A DNA stretch of 64,000 nt from positions 1,695,501-1,759,500 of the forward strand of contig JAUIRK010000945.1 in the NCBI GenBank assembly GCA_030549495.1. The letters run 5' to 3'. This DNA comes from Nectonema munidae. Its lineage: Eukaryota; Nematomorpha; Nectonematoida; Nectonematidae. Of the stretch, positions 20,561 through 32,348 are shown in pieces. The notes under the pieces are model-generated. The model was not told the DNA's origin, searched no databases, and was given only the letters and a program-made list of their open reading frames with translations. A program made the translations under genes and the position numbers. Positions within the stretch are counted from its first letter, which is position 1; each line of letters starts with the position of its first letter.

Positions 20561-23500
20561 TACGCAACGACTTCAAATATTGCATGTAGCTAACTTTGAA
20601 TTTTTATTTCTGGCAATTTTCCGATACTGTACATCGCCTCAGGTATATTTTGAATTAGATGAACACTATTTTAACATCAAGTAAGAGCATACAATCATTT
20701 TTCATTATATTAAAACTTAGCATAAAAAAGAACAAAAATAATTCAAGTTCTTTTATATTTTTTGACACTTTACATAAGAAATAATGCTTCATAATTCTTT
20801 AACCTTAAATCAAAATTTAAAACATATTTAGAGCATAAAATATTTTATGAAATTAGAGATTAAATTTTACATGACAAAATATAGAAAAATAGTTGAGACT
20901 TTTTTATTGCACTTTAGCGAAAGTTTACTTTTTTATTATTTTTTTTATGAATATAATTTAAATTCATGCGCATAAGTAAATAGTAAAATAAATTTTTTTT
21001 TAAATAAGCCTTGAAAACAAAGTTAAGCATCAAATGCTACCGATATGAGTTTTATATAAACTATATGATATATATAAACCACTATATAAATCCAACTCCT
21101 CTTCAAAGCTGGTATAGTGGTGGACCTTCATACTGCACTTAGCAGGGTGATGCTAACGGAGCTCTGGTACCAGAGCTGGCGCTCTTTGGGTGATTTAGCC
21201 TTAGACACTTTATGCGATGTCTTCCACATGATTAACACTGGCAAATGACAGAAATCAATGGAGAATCATCTCTCAAATTGAAGCAAATGCACAGTAAATG
21301 GGCGCTGCTAAAGACGACGACGACGAAAATTTTCCTGACGTCACACGAGAAAATGAATGGCTAGATATCTGATTTCGATTTGAGTCAAGCCCTAGAATTT
21401 CTTTACGCACTAGAAGAGGCCATGTTTATTTGTTGATGAAAATACAGAACGGTATCTAAAATCTTTGAATCTTTAGAAATTAGTTTTCAAACATTAGGAT
21501 GAATTTGAATAATGACACTAGTCGTACTAAACATTGGATTGATTTTTTTTTAATTTTATCAAAACTTGCTCAAGCCTACACACATCAATAGATGTAATAT
21601 GTAAAATAGAATGTACTTTATCAAGATATAGAATAGCTTACATGTAATAGAGATGAAACGAGTACTAGAAAGATGTATTGAAACTTTTCAAGATCGAAAT
21701 GGAAGCATGCTAAAGTTAACATATATTATATTTTTAATTAAATGTATGAGCAAGGCAAATGGTAAAGTCTCAACTTTATTTAAAAAGGGCCTTTAAAACA
21801 GAACCAGAGCGTGGGGTGGAGTTTTCAATTTTCACATCTCAATTTTTTTTGACATTATATATTAGCTACAAATATTAAATGTAGGAGTTAAGATATCTTT
21901 GATATACTTTTAATGTGTTTCAAATAAAACTCAAAGAGGTAGAATTGAAAATTATTTAATGAGAACACTTGCAAATATTGAAGAGTTTTATAATGCGATA
22001 AAAATAATCAAATTTAGATATTGGACAAAGCTGAAGAAAAAATGTAATATTTATGCATATCAGGCACTTTTAATTGCAAATTTTTACTCCTTATGAAAAT
22101 GATGGAAAAATTTACGCGTTCATCAAACTCTTTCGCATATCCATAGATATGTTTGGACAGGATATCTAAGAGAGCTTTGTCTTGGATCTGATTGAAGTAT
22201 GATACATTCAAAGCCATATGCAGTTAAGATTTTGCGGAAATGTGTGTTGTGCAATAAGCAATCGTTCAGTTTTGTTCAGCAATCTTTTTTGCATATTTTA
22301 ATTTATTTTTATCTAACCCTCCTTTGTGCTTTATATAGCGATATATTCATCGACAGGCCAATTCATCAGGAAGTAAATGCATGAACAGAGACATTTAGCG
22401 ACAAATGATTTTTACCTTTTAATGGATATAATCCTTACCTCTCATACTCGAAGCAAAGTTACTCTTTACTGAAAATAATACTAATGGTGGGTGTATCTAT
22501 TTTGTGGAAACATAGACAAGTATAATCTTGATTTAAAAGTATTTGAAGAGCTTCAAGCTTTAAATAAAGAGACACAGACTCTATCTCAGAAAAGCGTGAA
22601 GATTTAAGTAAAAAAGGTAAGCTAAGCAAGAATATAGAAAATAGGGGCTAAATAAATCAAAATTTTATTTCAATAAAATGTATATATAATGGAATGAAGT
22701 AAGATTGCACATAGGAAATTGCACGCACAGAAAAATTTAAAATAAGAAAAATGTCAAATTCTTGAGATGGAACCAGGAAAGAGATGAAAATAGGAGTTCA
22801 TGAAATGAGAGCTCATCAGCAGTCCAGCATTCAAGAATCAAGACTTGTAACCTAAAGTATGCATGCGCTGTAACTTTGGAACAAAAATTCTTTTGAAAAC
22901 TTCTAACCCATCTAAAAATGCAAATGAAGACGAAATAGATTCAACAAGGAAGAAAATTTGTTGAGTTAGTTGATTGACATTTCAAGCCTTGCAACTCTTG
23001 ATGCCTTTATGTTCTCATTCCAAAACGCATTATGTTTTGTTTGCCATCGTAAATTTTCTTCCTTTTTGAATCTACTTCGGCTTTAATTGTATGTTCTCTT
23101 TACGCATTTCATATACTTCTTACAAAGAGTTATGGATAAAAAACACTCAAGCATAAAATAGGCAATATTTTTAAAAACAGCCTGAAAGGTATTTTTTCCA
23201 CCTTTTAAGCATCTCAAGCAAAGAAAGGAAAATCAAGTCACTTGCAATGTTTGATAAAGACGAAGAATGTGAGGAGTATGGCTCCGGGGTAACTCCACTA
23301 TCATCCGAGTAAACATCGTTCTGTCAAAAGATATAATATATGTTAAATGAAGAATAAGCAAATCCATGATATAGAACACACTAATTCTTAATCTTTTTCC
23401 TCACCCTTTTCGAACTGATTTTTTTGTGAAACACTTTATTGCTATCACATTTATTTTGTTCCATCAAAAATATAAAATACGTATTTTTTTTTATCTGTTT

Positions 23501-24054
23501 TAGTCATTTTATTTTTAATTTTTCGAATCTATTAAAAATAAAATTTTACCAAGTTTAAAAAATTCAAAATTTGCATTCAAAAAATATGGTGTTTAGTGTG
23601 GGCCTTGAACTCGATGCTTTGAAGCTAAACTTAACATGTCCGGCTACAATGAAGTCAATGAGGCTATCTTAAATCTCCTCTATCAATAACAATAAGTCAA
23701 TTTCGATTTTTTGAATGCAGATAAAGAACCTGTTTGAACGCTTTAAAATAAATAAACAATTAAAAACAAATCACATTTTAACCACTTTTAGCATGGTATG
23801 ACTCTATATAACTGAGTTTTTTGCAGAAATATTATCATATTTTTAGAACTTTTCCAGAAGAAAATTTGTTTTTTTAATATGGCCTCTTTGTCAAATTTGG
23901 TGGACCCACAATTTGAAATATTTATCATATGGGCCTCGTTAAATATATCGTGGCCCCCTTGGGGCGCGACAAGGACCCCGTTGAGAAATATTGATATAGA
24001 ACAAACTCACAAATGCGCTTGTACCAGCTACCTAATAGTGCACTGATTGAATTA
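20561..24054. other. long AT-rich stretch, no gene recognised
   Basis: A TGGTATAGTGG motif at about 21111 resembles a polymerase III A box but has no B box. Near 23900-23990 a C/G-rich segment (ggcccccttggggcgcgaca) resembles the C-run region at 60570-60750. No coding region is supported. Confidence 0.45.
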
Positions 24055-24496
24055 CAGTGGACCCTCGTTAACTCGGATATCGGATAACTCGGATAAGCCG
24101 CACCGTGACCGAGAATACAAATGTTGGCCTTCATAGGCTTACAAGAAGCCATTTTATTTGTTTTTTACTCAATAGATAGTCCGCGGTCATTATAAATGTG
24201 AAGGTATTCCAAAGCTCGTTGTGGCTATAACAAGTTGGTGAAGTGTTCATCTCCATTTTTCTTCAATATTTTCTTGCAAAATGCCTGGAAGACGTAGAGC
24301 CAACGTTCGAAAGCTTGTGACTCTCTAGACATATGGGAATTAATGATTTTACTGCTAGTGATGGTGGTTATGGCGCTTCAGAAACAGGGCATGGGCTTTG
24401 TGATAAAGTCTTGCATGGGGAAGCAGGCAGTGACCCTTTGTTAAGTCGGACGACACCCTTCTCCCCCATGTAGTCCGACTTAACGAGGGTCTACTG
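24055..24496. mobile_element. internally deleted pogo/Tigger element (non-autonomous, 442 bp)
   Basis: The left end CAGTGGACCCTCGTTAACTC and the inverted right end (minus strand CAGTAGACCCTCGTTAAGTC) form typical pogo/Tigger terminal repeats, each flanked by the TA target duplication (24053-24054 and 24497-24498). Inside, an ATG at about 24281 opens MPGRRRANVRKLVTL before a stop, the likely remnant of a transposase N-terminus. The catalytic region is missing. Confidence 0.8.
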
Positions 24497-24498
24497 TA

Positions 24499-25097
24499 TA
24501 TTATATCCGTGGCTCCTAAACTCACCCAAGAATTCACCCCATTTTATATTATCAAATGAACTATGAAGTTTTATTTAATAATCATAAAATACGAAACAAA
24601 ATAAGAATTGATAAAAGATCGATAATAACAAAAACGTATCAGCCTAAATTTTTAGGCGAACTTTTTTGGAACCCATAACACAACACTATGTAAGCCTTTT
24701 TTTCGCTTTTAAATCAGGAAGGAAGTGTTTTATGCTAAAAACAGTACAGGTGGGAACAGCTTTTTTTAAAGGTGTAGATGTGGTAAGCAAATTTAAGAAT
24801 ACAGTCATAAATGATTTCTTGGATGACATTAAGATCATGAATTGTTCAGACAATCAACTCATTCTTGAAAGTTTTAAGGCAAGCGCCAAAGCGAATATTC
24901 TCAATTTCCTCTTATCAAACGGAAAAATACCAATCAAAACAAATCAAGCCTCTTCTTCACACTATTTTTGAGCTTTATAATGAAAACAAAACTTTTCTAT
25001 GGTTATGTCACAATTATTTGGATTTAAAATGAAAAAGAACTTATTAAAAAAAATGTACTAATTAACAGCTGTAAAAAAGTTAAATTTTTATAATTAA
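24499..25097. other. no supported gene
   Basis: A 101-codon frame at 24666-24971 (VINDFLDDIKIMNCSDNQ region) has reasonably mixed composition, but no recognised family, start context or splice sites. Confidence 0.35.
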
Positions 25098-25185
25098 ATG
25101 GCGTGGTGGTGGGAGCGTAGGGTATTCATCAATAAGCTCTGAGTTCGATTCCCGATCGTGACTATCTTTGTCCAGCCTCGCAAAA
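25098..25185 (+). repeat. tRNA-derived SINE, family B
   Basis: A-box-like GTGGTGGGAGCG (about 25105) and B-box-like GAGTTCGATTCCC (25141-25153), followed by 'ctttgtccagc', the tail also seen after the copy at 1105. Confidence 0.55.
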
Positions 25186-25870
25186 AAGAGAATTACGTGA
25201 GAATTTTATCAAAATTGGTGACTTCTTTTTGCGTTTGCAGATAAAAATAAACTTTATTGATTTTTGTTCGCCCAAATTCTATCATTAACCTAGAGAAAAG
25301 AAATAGAACTCTTGAAGACCTTACCAAAAATGCCATCTGGAAGGGGGGGGGGGCATTGCTAGCGACACACCCTCAGGTAAGGATCTCTGGTTGGTTTCGT
25401 AAGAATCAATAAAGAGATCCAATTAGAATGCAAAACGTGCAAGCAAATAGATGCATCTTTGTACACTACGCCATCGGTCCCATAGACACTATACTTTAAA
25501 AAGGCCCATTGAGCAGGATCCAGAGGATTTGTCTACATGGAGCCTAACAGATTAAAAATATGGCTCCTATGCCAGGCTCCAGGCAACTTAAATACAAAGT
25601 TCTTTCGGAAGGATATATAGTCAAAGCCAGAACTATTTCTATTTTTCCTATAATTTATTCAGATTTTCATCTCCTAAAGCTTCAAAATGAAATTAGATGA
25701 GAATATAGATTATTATTGTAAAAACAAAACTTATCTTCTACAGATTCCATAGTGCATGGAAAAGGCGTGATCATGCATTCTTCTATAAATTAGAGTTCAA
25801 GCAAATCCTCAATTCTGAACAATGTCGAAATGTTTTCTAAAAAAGTTGCCCACTTAAATTCCATTTTCAC
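25186..25870. other. AT-rich DNA, possible further SINE trace
   Basis: A G-run lies at 25345-25354, and 'acgccatcggtccc' near 25468 resembles the A-box side of the SINE at 6560 in minus orientation. Nothing else is supported. Confidence 0.35.
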
Positions 25871-25906
25871 CCAAAACTCAGGAATTCGTCCCTCGATTGA
25901 GACGTC
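25871..25906 (-). CDS. possible short second exon of an unknown gene
   Basis: On the minus strand an acceptor ...tgtaaagcag is followed by 12 codons in phase 0 (DVSIEGRIPEFW) and a donor TGG|gtgaaa. It is compatible with the phase-0 end of the exon at 26047-26181. At 36 nt it could be chance. Confidence 0.25.
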
Positions 25907-26046
25907 CTGCTTTACAGGATAACTTACTTCTCTGAAACGAGTATCGCGTTATATAAATCAGGAATAATAAGGCCCTGCTTTAAACATATGCTTGCAAGTC
26001 TGCGTTCAAAGCTGGAGTTTGGAGAATGGAAGAATGACACACGTAC

Positions 26047-26181
26047 CTGAAACATTTTGTCGATTTCTTTGATGACTTCATCAGCCGTTGGCACGCTGAC
26101 TTCTTCTGCAGAGGAATCGAGAAGCGAGGTTGAGAGGAGCAGGGGATCATCCAGACTTTTTTCGAGACAGGAATCATCCAT
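26047..26181 (-). CDS. probable first coding exon of an unknown acidic protein
   Basis: From an ATG at 26181, 45 codons in a GC-richer stretch run to a strong donor, CAG|gtacgt (26046-26041), ending in phase 0. The sequence MDDSCLEKSLDDPLLLSTSL, then SVPTADEVIKEIDKMFQ, is acidic and amphipathic with mixed, protein-like composition. I do not recognise the family. Later exons would lie at lower coordinates; only 25871-25906 is a candidate. Confidence 0.42.
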
Positions 26182-26249
26182 GCTTCGACAAGTCGACTAA
26201 ATGCAGATCGTATCACAATCATAAAGAGGAGAAGAATATATTTGGGCAA

Positions 26250-28160
26250 ATTTTCATATCAATAAACCGAAAACAGGAAACCTCATTGTTCTGATAAAAA
26301 ATATTTGGTAGCCATTTTTTCTTAATGAAAAGTTGACACTGTGTAATTTTTATTGTCTTTTTTGATGTAAAACATTTTTTGTTTAGTGAAGTACTGCTCA
26401 AGGATGCATTAAAATGGTGCAAATGGCATGGGACCAGGTTACTACAAGTGCGCACACTAGAATCTTGTATCAAGCGCACAAACACTAGAGTTGTTCAGCA
26501 AAATTAAATCCTTTATAAAAATCATACTTTTTTAAACATCCATTTTTCGAACAAGTTTATTAACTCCTTTTTTTCAGTTCCTTGTTAACGTTGATAAACT
26601 AATTTAAAATAAATCATTTTTTTGATAACTAATTTTCATTCCATTATGTTTTTTTCTACTTTATAAAATGTTTTAAAAGAGAAGTTTTAGAATTTTTTTT
26701 TGTTAAAAGTTATCTACGATTCTTTGCATCTGAAAATTTTTGCAATTTTTTGGTTATAATTTATCATCCGACTAATGGGGTAATGGGAAGCAAACGAAAA
26801 AGTTATACAACACACATATACAATCATGTAATGTCTATATAATGTGCATAAAAAAAGTGCTATTTCGCACAAATATACAAATAAATTTCTCACAAAGAAT
26901 ATTGATGGATTCCAGGTGAAATAAGATTTGCAACTGGAAATCGCTATATTACTTCAACAAATACCCAACATCTGTGCAGCTTCTGTAAAAAAAAAACTAA
27001 AAAATAGTGTACACAATGTAATGTTTCTTTACATAAAGGCTGTTTTAAAAATTTGCCGCCTAAATAAAGTTTTTCAATTTAAAATTAACATTTTCATTTT
27101 TTTGAATGTTGAAACTTTTTGTGCTCATGATCCCAGAAGTGAGATGTAAACTATTTTGAGGCTGATTGGAAAAAAAAATAATTTTTATGTGTTTGAAGAC
27201 TTATTTATACAAATAGTAACAAGAGTTTATTCATTCGAAATTTTGATCAGTTACATCTTTTAAATTATCATGGGCGCTAATGGGTTAAAGATCCTTCAAA
27301 TTTACAAGAAGCAAAGGACTACGTTAAAATATTGAATATCCTACTCGATACATCTATATTCACGAAGACATTTTAAACGTGATTGACGTCCGTGAAGACG
27401 AATCAAAAAACGAAGAAATGGGAAAAAATAGTGAAACATATGTGACGGCTAAGCTTTATCATCACTGGATACGCTTGCTTGCCTATACTTTATTTTGAGA
27501 AGAAACGCAATTGTGATAAAGAAAAAGAAGAAATTCAAATATTTTTGATAGAAAAATTAAAAAAATGAAGCGTAAAAGAAATGAATACAATTTAGAAGAG
27601 AAAAAAATGGCGGATTATTTAATATATTTGAGAAACTGGGTTGAAATATTTTTAAAATAATTTTAGTATTTTTATCTAAAGTCGAAATAAACTAATGAGA
27701 TGAACCAAGATATACTGATTCCAAAAGGTGATTTAAACAAAATAGTATTTTTTGTATTTTGACTTTTTTGCAACCTATATTATAATGCAAACTTATTTAT
27801 CCGCAAAACTCGTAAACCGTAAAGAACACTTGTGGAACAAAAGTTTTATGATTTTTTTAGGGTTGACTGTATATAAAGATTTGGAACAAAAACTTTTAAA
27901 GAAGCAGCGTCTTTGATAAATCATAAGATATCCTACTTAAGGCGAAAAAAGGCCAACTTAAGAAGGTTGACTTTTCGAAAATAAAAATCTTCTGAGTCTT
28001 TTTTACTACAAATCTTTTGCTTTACATTAGCTATCCTCTGATTACTTGCGCCATAATCATCAAGGACTAACTTAAAAAATAGTAAACTTGGAGAGAGGAG
28101 AGAGAGAGAGAGAAACTGTTTCTCTTGAAGTTCTAAAATTCTAGAAGAACACTCGCAGTA
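26250..28160. other. AT-rich DNA with a possible Tigger C-terminal trace
   Basis: At about 27290-27560 on the plus strand, conceptual frames give an acidic stretch then SETYVTAKLYHHWIRLLAY, which loosely resembles the acidic, helical C-terminus of pogo/Tigger transposases. Stops break it. The rest of the stretch shows nothing. Confidence 0.3.
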
Positions 28161-30944
28161 GTGGAGTTAGAGCGCTGTAATTCCAACTTAAGACGAGCAG
28201 GAAGCAAATCTGAAATTCTAAGAAATGAGTCTACCCAATCAATCCCAAATATAATTCCCTTCTTTCGCAGAATAAGACAAAAAGAGAAAAGGAAGGATTC
28301 GATCACGCTTCTTCAAAGTGAGAGATTTGATTCGAGTACACTACAAGCCTTTCTTTCAACATTGCTCCGACTCAGACAACAACACTTCACGTACGTCACT
28401 CTTGGCTCTGCCTTCTCAGTAGAGCGCGGTCGATAAAGGAATTTTTATTGAGCAAACAAAGTTAAAGCGAAAGTCTCAAAAAGTTTATGCTTGATAATAT
28501 AGATCAATACTTACTTTGGAGATGTTGCAAGCTTGATTTATATAAAAACAATAGATCTCAAATCACCACCATACTCGATGCATTTAAATAATAACGCACA
28601 AAGTCTTCCTCCTGCACTACTTCATTGCCAATCAGGATTATTAAGAAGATGAAAGACAGTAAGCAGAGATCGTCTGAAGTCAAAAAATGTATGAAGAAAC
28701 TCAAGGCATGTTTTTATAGTGAGATTGACAACTCGTTGAGGTAATTGAGGAGTCGTGTAAATGAAAAGATGAAAAAGCATGCAATACCTCCAGTACAATC
28801 TGATGATGATGATGGACTAAAAATTTAAAATGACTTCAAGGAAGAAATTATTTTAATGATGAGATGAAGGCGTTAAATGTAAATGTGAAAGTTTTATTTG
28901 CAAAAAGCATCAAAATACAATATGTGAAAATTGTGCTAAATTAATTCTTTAATTTGTAGGCTAATAAATGTGATTATAAATTTTACATATAGATGGCGTT
29001 AAAATAAAAATATTTAAAACAAAAAAAAATGATGAAGAATGTGTTTTTTTTAAAATCAAAGTGTGTTTAATTTAAGCTTGAAATTCAAATATTTTTATAA
29101 ATTTTTTATAAATTTTGTTAAAATAAGAAAAAGACTATAATAATGATGGCGACCACTGTCCATATTGAAATAGAGGAGGAAAAAAGATTTCAGCTCAGAG
29201 TGAGTACAAACAAGAGAACACTTGACACTGAATAGCGTGTCGTTTTAGTTATTGATTTGGTGAATGCATGCATGCATAATAATCAATCAATCATTCAGTA
29301 AACTAAGAACAGAAAACGCAAAAAGAGATCCTATCTAGCTACTTGTCTCAAATGAGTAGTGTTTCATCATCATGCATAATAATCAGTGTCCACTCACTAG
29401 CTTCTCAAATTCGGTGAAACAAAAGAGAGTAGATGAAGAAAACATCTTTATGCATTTATTATTATGATTGTAGAAGAAGAATAAGAAAATCACACGTGAG
29501 TTAACAACAGTCAAAATTGAAAATATGTATGTATATATATATGAAATTTCAAGCATCATGATAGTCACATATGGTATGTAGTCAAAATCCCCCATAACTA
29601 AAATCTCCACTACCAGAATCTCCGAAAACTAAGCTAGCAAATATATTGAACATACCTCAAGGGACAAAGCCGTTGATAGATTGATGTATACAAAATATAT
29701 CTTATTCGATTATTAATAAAAAAAGGAACATATTAATTACTATATAGCGCTTCTAATTCAATGTTTCCTAGAATTTAAACTTTAAAAAACGCATGCTGTC
29801 TTGTGGAAGAGAAGGAAGATCTTTTTTTGTAAGATGGATTAGATGATATTTTGCCAGAATAAAAAAACATTGTGGAAGTTAATAGGTTTGACTCATTTAA
29901 ATCTTTTATTTCTTCCTCGTTTAAAATTGGGAACAAACGCGCGAGATTTCCCCGCCAAAAATAGAGTTCAGCGAAGATCAAAGCAAAATGATAAAATTTG
30001 TAATTTCAATATTCTATGAATACTTTTAATTTGACTGTTTTCATGAATCTTTCTCTGAATAACAAACAAAATGCGAATATAGCATATGAAATAACGGAAA
30101 ACAATGCCTCTTCTCGTTGCAAAATAAAAAATAAGCTTGATTTGATGAACTTTTTTTCTTTAAATGCTCCCATATCAGAGTGTGATTCAATTGAAGGAAA
30201 CAATGATTGAAAATTATGGTAATTGACATTTAAAGAAATAGGCTGCATCCAAGTTTTCAGATAGCTTAGCTTTCACGCAAAAATGTTGTAATGAGATTTG
30301 TGGGATAAAATAATAAAAAATTCCTAATACTTCTCATTATGTTATGGATAATTTTTTTTCTCAAAAAAAAAGTTAAAAAAACGGAAAGGAATAATGCAAC
30401 AGCGACGATTAGAAAGAATAGATTCTTAATAATAATAATAATAATCACTCTGAGAAAAAACAAAAGGAACTCAAAAGAGAAGCCAGAGGTAGGTTTTGAG
30501 GCTTCCATCATACTGGTTCTGCTAGCATTTGTCAATGGTAGGATAATGGAGTTGTTATTTGTGGATCTCTAACAAGTATGGCATTGAAATAGTAGATGCA
30601 AATCTGAAGATATTCTACAGCTTTAAAAAGAAGAATAAGCTAAAGTTACACCAAATGTTCTTAAGTGTTGGTTACAGATAAGAATGCAACAATCAAGCAC
30701 AAGAAAAATATTGTTGTTTTCTGCTACTGCATCAAGAAAGGAGTACGGAAAAAATTGCCATATGGGCGTAGTTCGTGCTACAAAAAATTACGTGCGTATT
30801 GCGAAGCCAATATCTTTCGAATAACGCCTTCTCTTGAAAAAAAGGCCAACTTTAGTTCAGAGGTATGGTAGCTCAAATCGTGCAAAAAACGCACGTAAGA
30901 AACCTTTAACATTGAAAGTTCGCGCTAATACGAATCCTATTTGG
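28161..30944. other. AT-rich DNA with microsatellites, no supported gene
   Basis: A (GA)n run lies at about 28092-28112, just before this stretch. A frame at 28161-28436 is Ser/Arg/Leu-rich and unsupported. (AAT)n lies at 30428-30445. Near 29585-29635, the motif 'aaaatc(t/c)cc..a.aactaaaatc' repeats (see findings). Confidence 0.4.
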
Positions 30945-31080
30945 GGGCGTGAGTAAGGTTGGTTAGGTACTGGGTTTCGATAACTCAAGGTCTTGGGTTC
31001 GATCCCGCATCAAGCCTACTTTCTCATAGTTCGATACAAGCAGCGCAATTGTGCCTTCTCGATGAAAACACCCCACGCTA
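30945..31080 (+). repeat. tRNA-derived SINE, family A, best-preserved copy
   Basis: It reads GGGGGCGTGAGTAAGGTTGG, an A-box region TGGTTAGGTACTGGG, a consensus B box GGTTCGATCCC (30996-31006), then a body with 'catagttcgatacaagcagc' and 'tgccttctcgatgaaaacac'. The same body is found at 61075 and, inverted, at 62355. Confidence 0.7.
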
Positions 31081-32190
31081 CCTTTACATTTGATAATAAT
31101 ACAAGATAAGATGATATAGGACAATATCGCTCTTCCGATAGAAGACACGAAAGGCCAGAAGTGTTGCCAGCGTCACACACAACCGCTCCAACAAAATTGA
31201 TCAAATGTAAAATGTTGGAATTCATGTTATTTGAGCTCTAATCACAAATTTAATCACTAATTGCTTGATTTTTTAATGTTCTTTCTAACTCTGCCAACAT
31301 CCCCATATAATAATGGAAATAACATTGTGTTCTTCGTGTTCAGGATATAATAATTATAAGTTCACATTTTTTAGCAAAAAAGAGCCTTTTGTATACTCTC
31401 GTCATTCAAAGATTAGATGCAATGATAATTTGTTCCTTTCCTGATTTTACAATGTCATGTTTTCAATATTTTTAAATGTCCCACCATAAAACATGCAAGA
31501 AGAGCAGTTAACTTTTTACAAGTGTAGCATTTAATGAAAACTGCCAAAATCTGGCTCAGAACAGAAAAAACTGGAGAACATTTTTCGATCACGAGACAAA
31601 CGATTCAAGTACACGAATCCAAATCGATATGAACTTTTATTGGGCAAACAAGGAATGCAGAATTGAAAAAAAATTATCTCAAAATTTAATCTTATTTCTT
31701 TACTTTAAGCAAAAAAAATTTTTTTTTAAAAAAAAAAAAAGTGTTTATAATTCATAGTTATGGTTTGATTAATGGAAATCATTAATACCTTTGAATACCT
31801 CATTCCCTATTCTTTTATTTTTTTTTAAAAAAAAAGTTGAATTTTTAAACCTATTTTAAAATTTGAATAAATTAACTTTAAACTTTATTTAACTCGATTT
31901 ATTGAACTTCTCAAATCCAAACACATAAAATAAAATTTTAACAGGAGATAAAAATCTACATCGCCATCCTTCAAAACTTTGGTATCATCCCATCACTAGT
32001 AACTGGCATAAACTCTCTCTACACCATTTCAAAAAAAGAGCTCTTTCCAAAAGATTTCTTTAAGGTAGAGGAAGCATAGATTAGTTCGTTTAAGTAATTG
32101 AAATTAGTAGAATTAGTAGTTTTAAGTATCTCCGCTTATTGATTCATTTTATTTATGGAGAAGAAGGTTGGTAAAGGAAGAAAAGAGTAC
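31081..32190. other. AT-rich DNA, no gene recognised
   Basis: Poly(A/T) runs lie at 31710-31742 and 31815-31833. A segment near 31590-31660 shares short blocks with 28300-28460 (see findings). Confidence 0.45.
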
Positions 32191-32348
32191 CGTGACATTC
32201 CAATCATCATAACTCGCAGCTTCATGCACTTCAGAAGTAAAAAGTTGGGAATCTTCTAGATTTATTGGAGGTAGGTTGCCATAATTGCCCGTAATCGTCC
32301 ACCAAGCACTTAAAGCAAACAAAACGAAAAAAATGGTAAACACTTGTT
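32191..32348 (-). CDS. possible exon encoding a membrane or signal-anchor segment
   Basis: On the minus strand a strong acceptor, cttgcatgaaag..ctctttgtgcag, opens 158 nt of coding-like sequence: a hydrophobic helix (VFTIFFVLFALSAWW), then TITGNYGNLPPINLEDSQLF and a polar segment, ending at donor ACG|gtactc. The composition is protein-like and suggests a signal anchor plus lumenal/extracellular start. The family was not recognised. Confidence 0.38.

Noticed and set aside
28161-28436. 91-codon frame after a (GA)n repeat
   Set aside because: Ser/Arg/Leu/Gln-rich without domain or splice sites; part of it overlaps a possible dispersed repeat.
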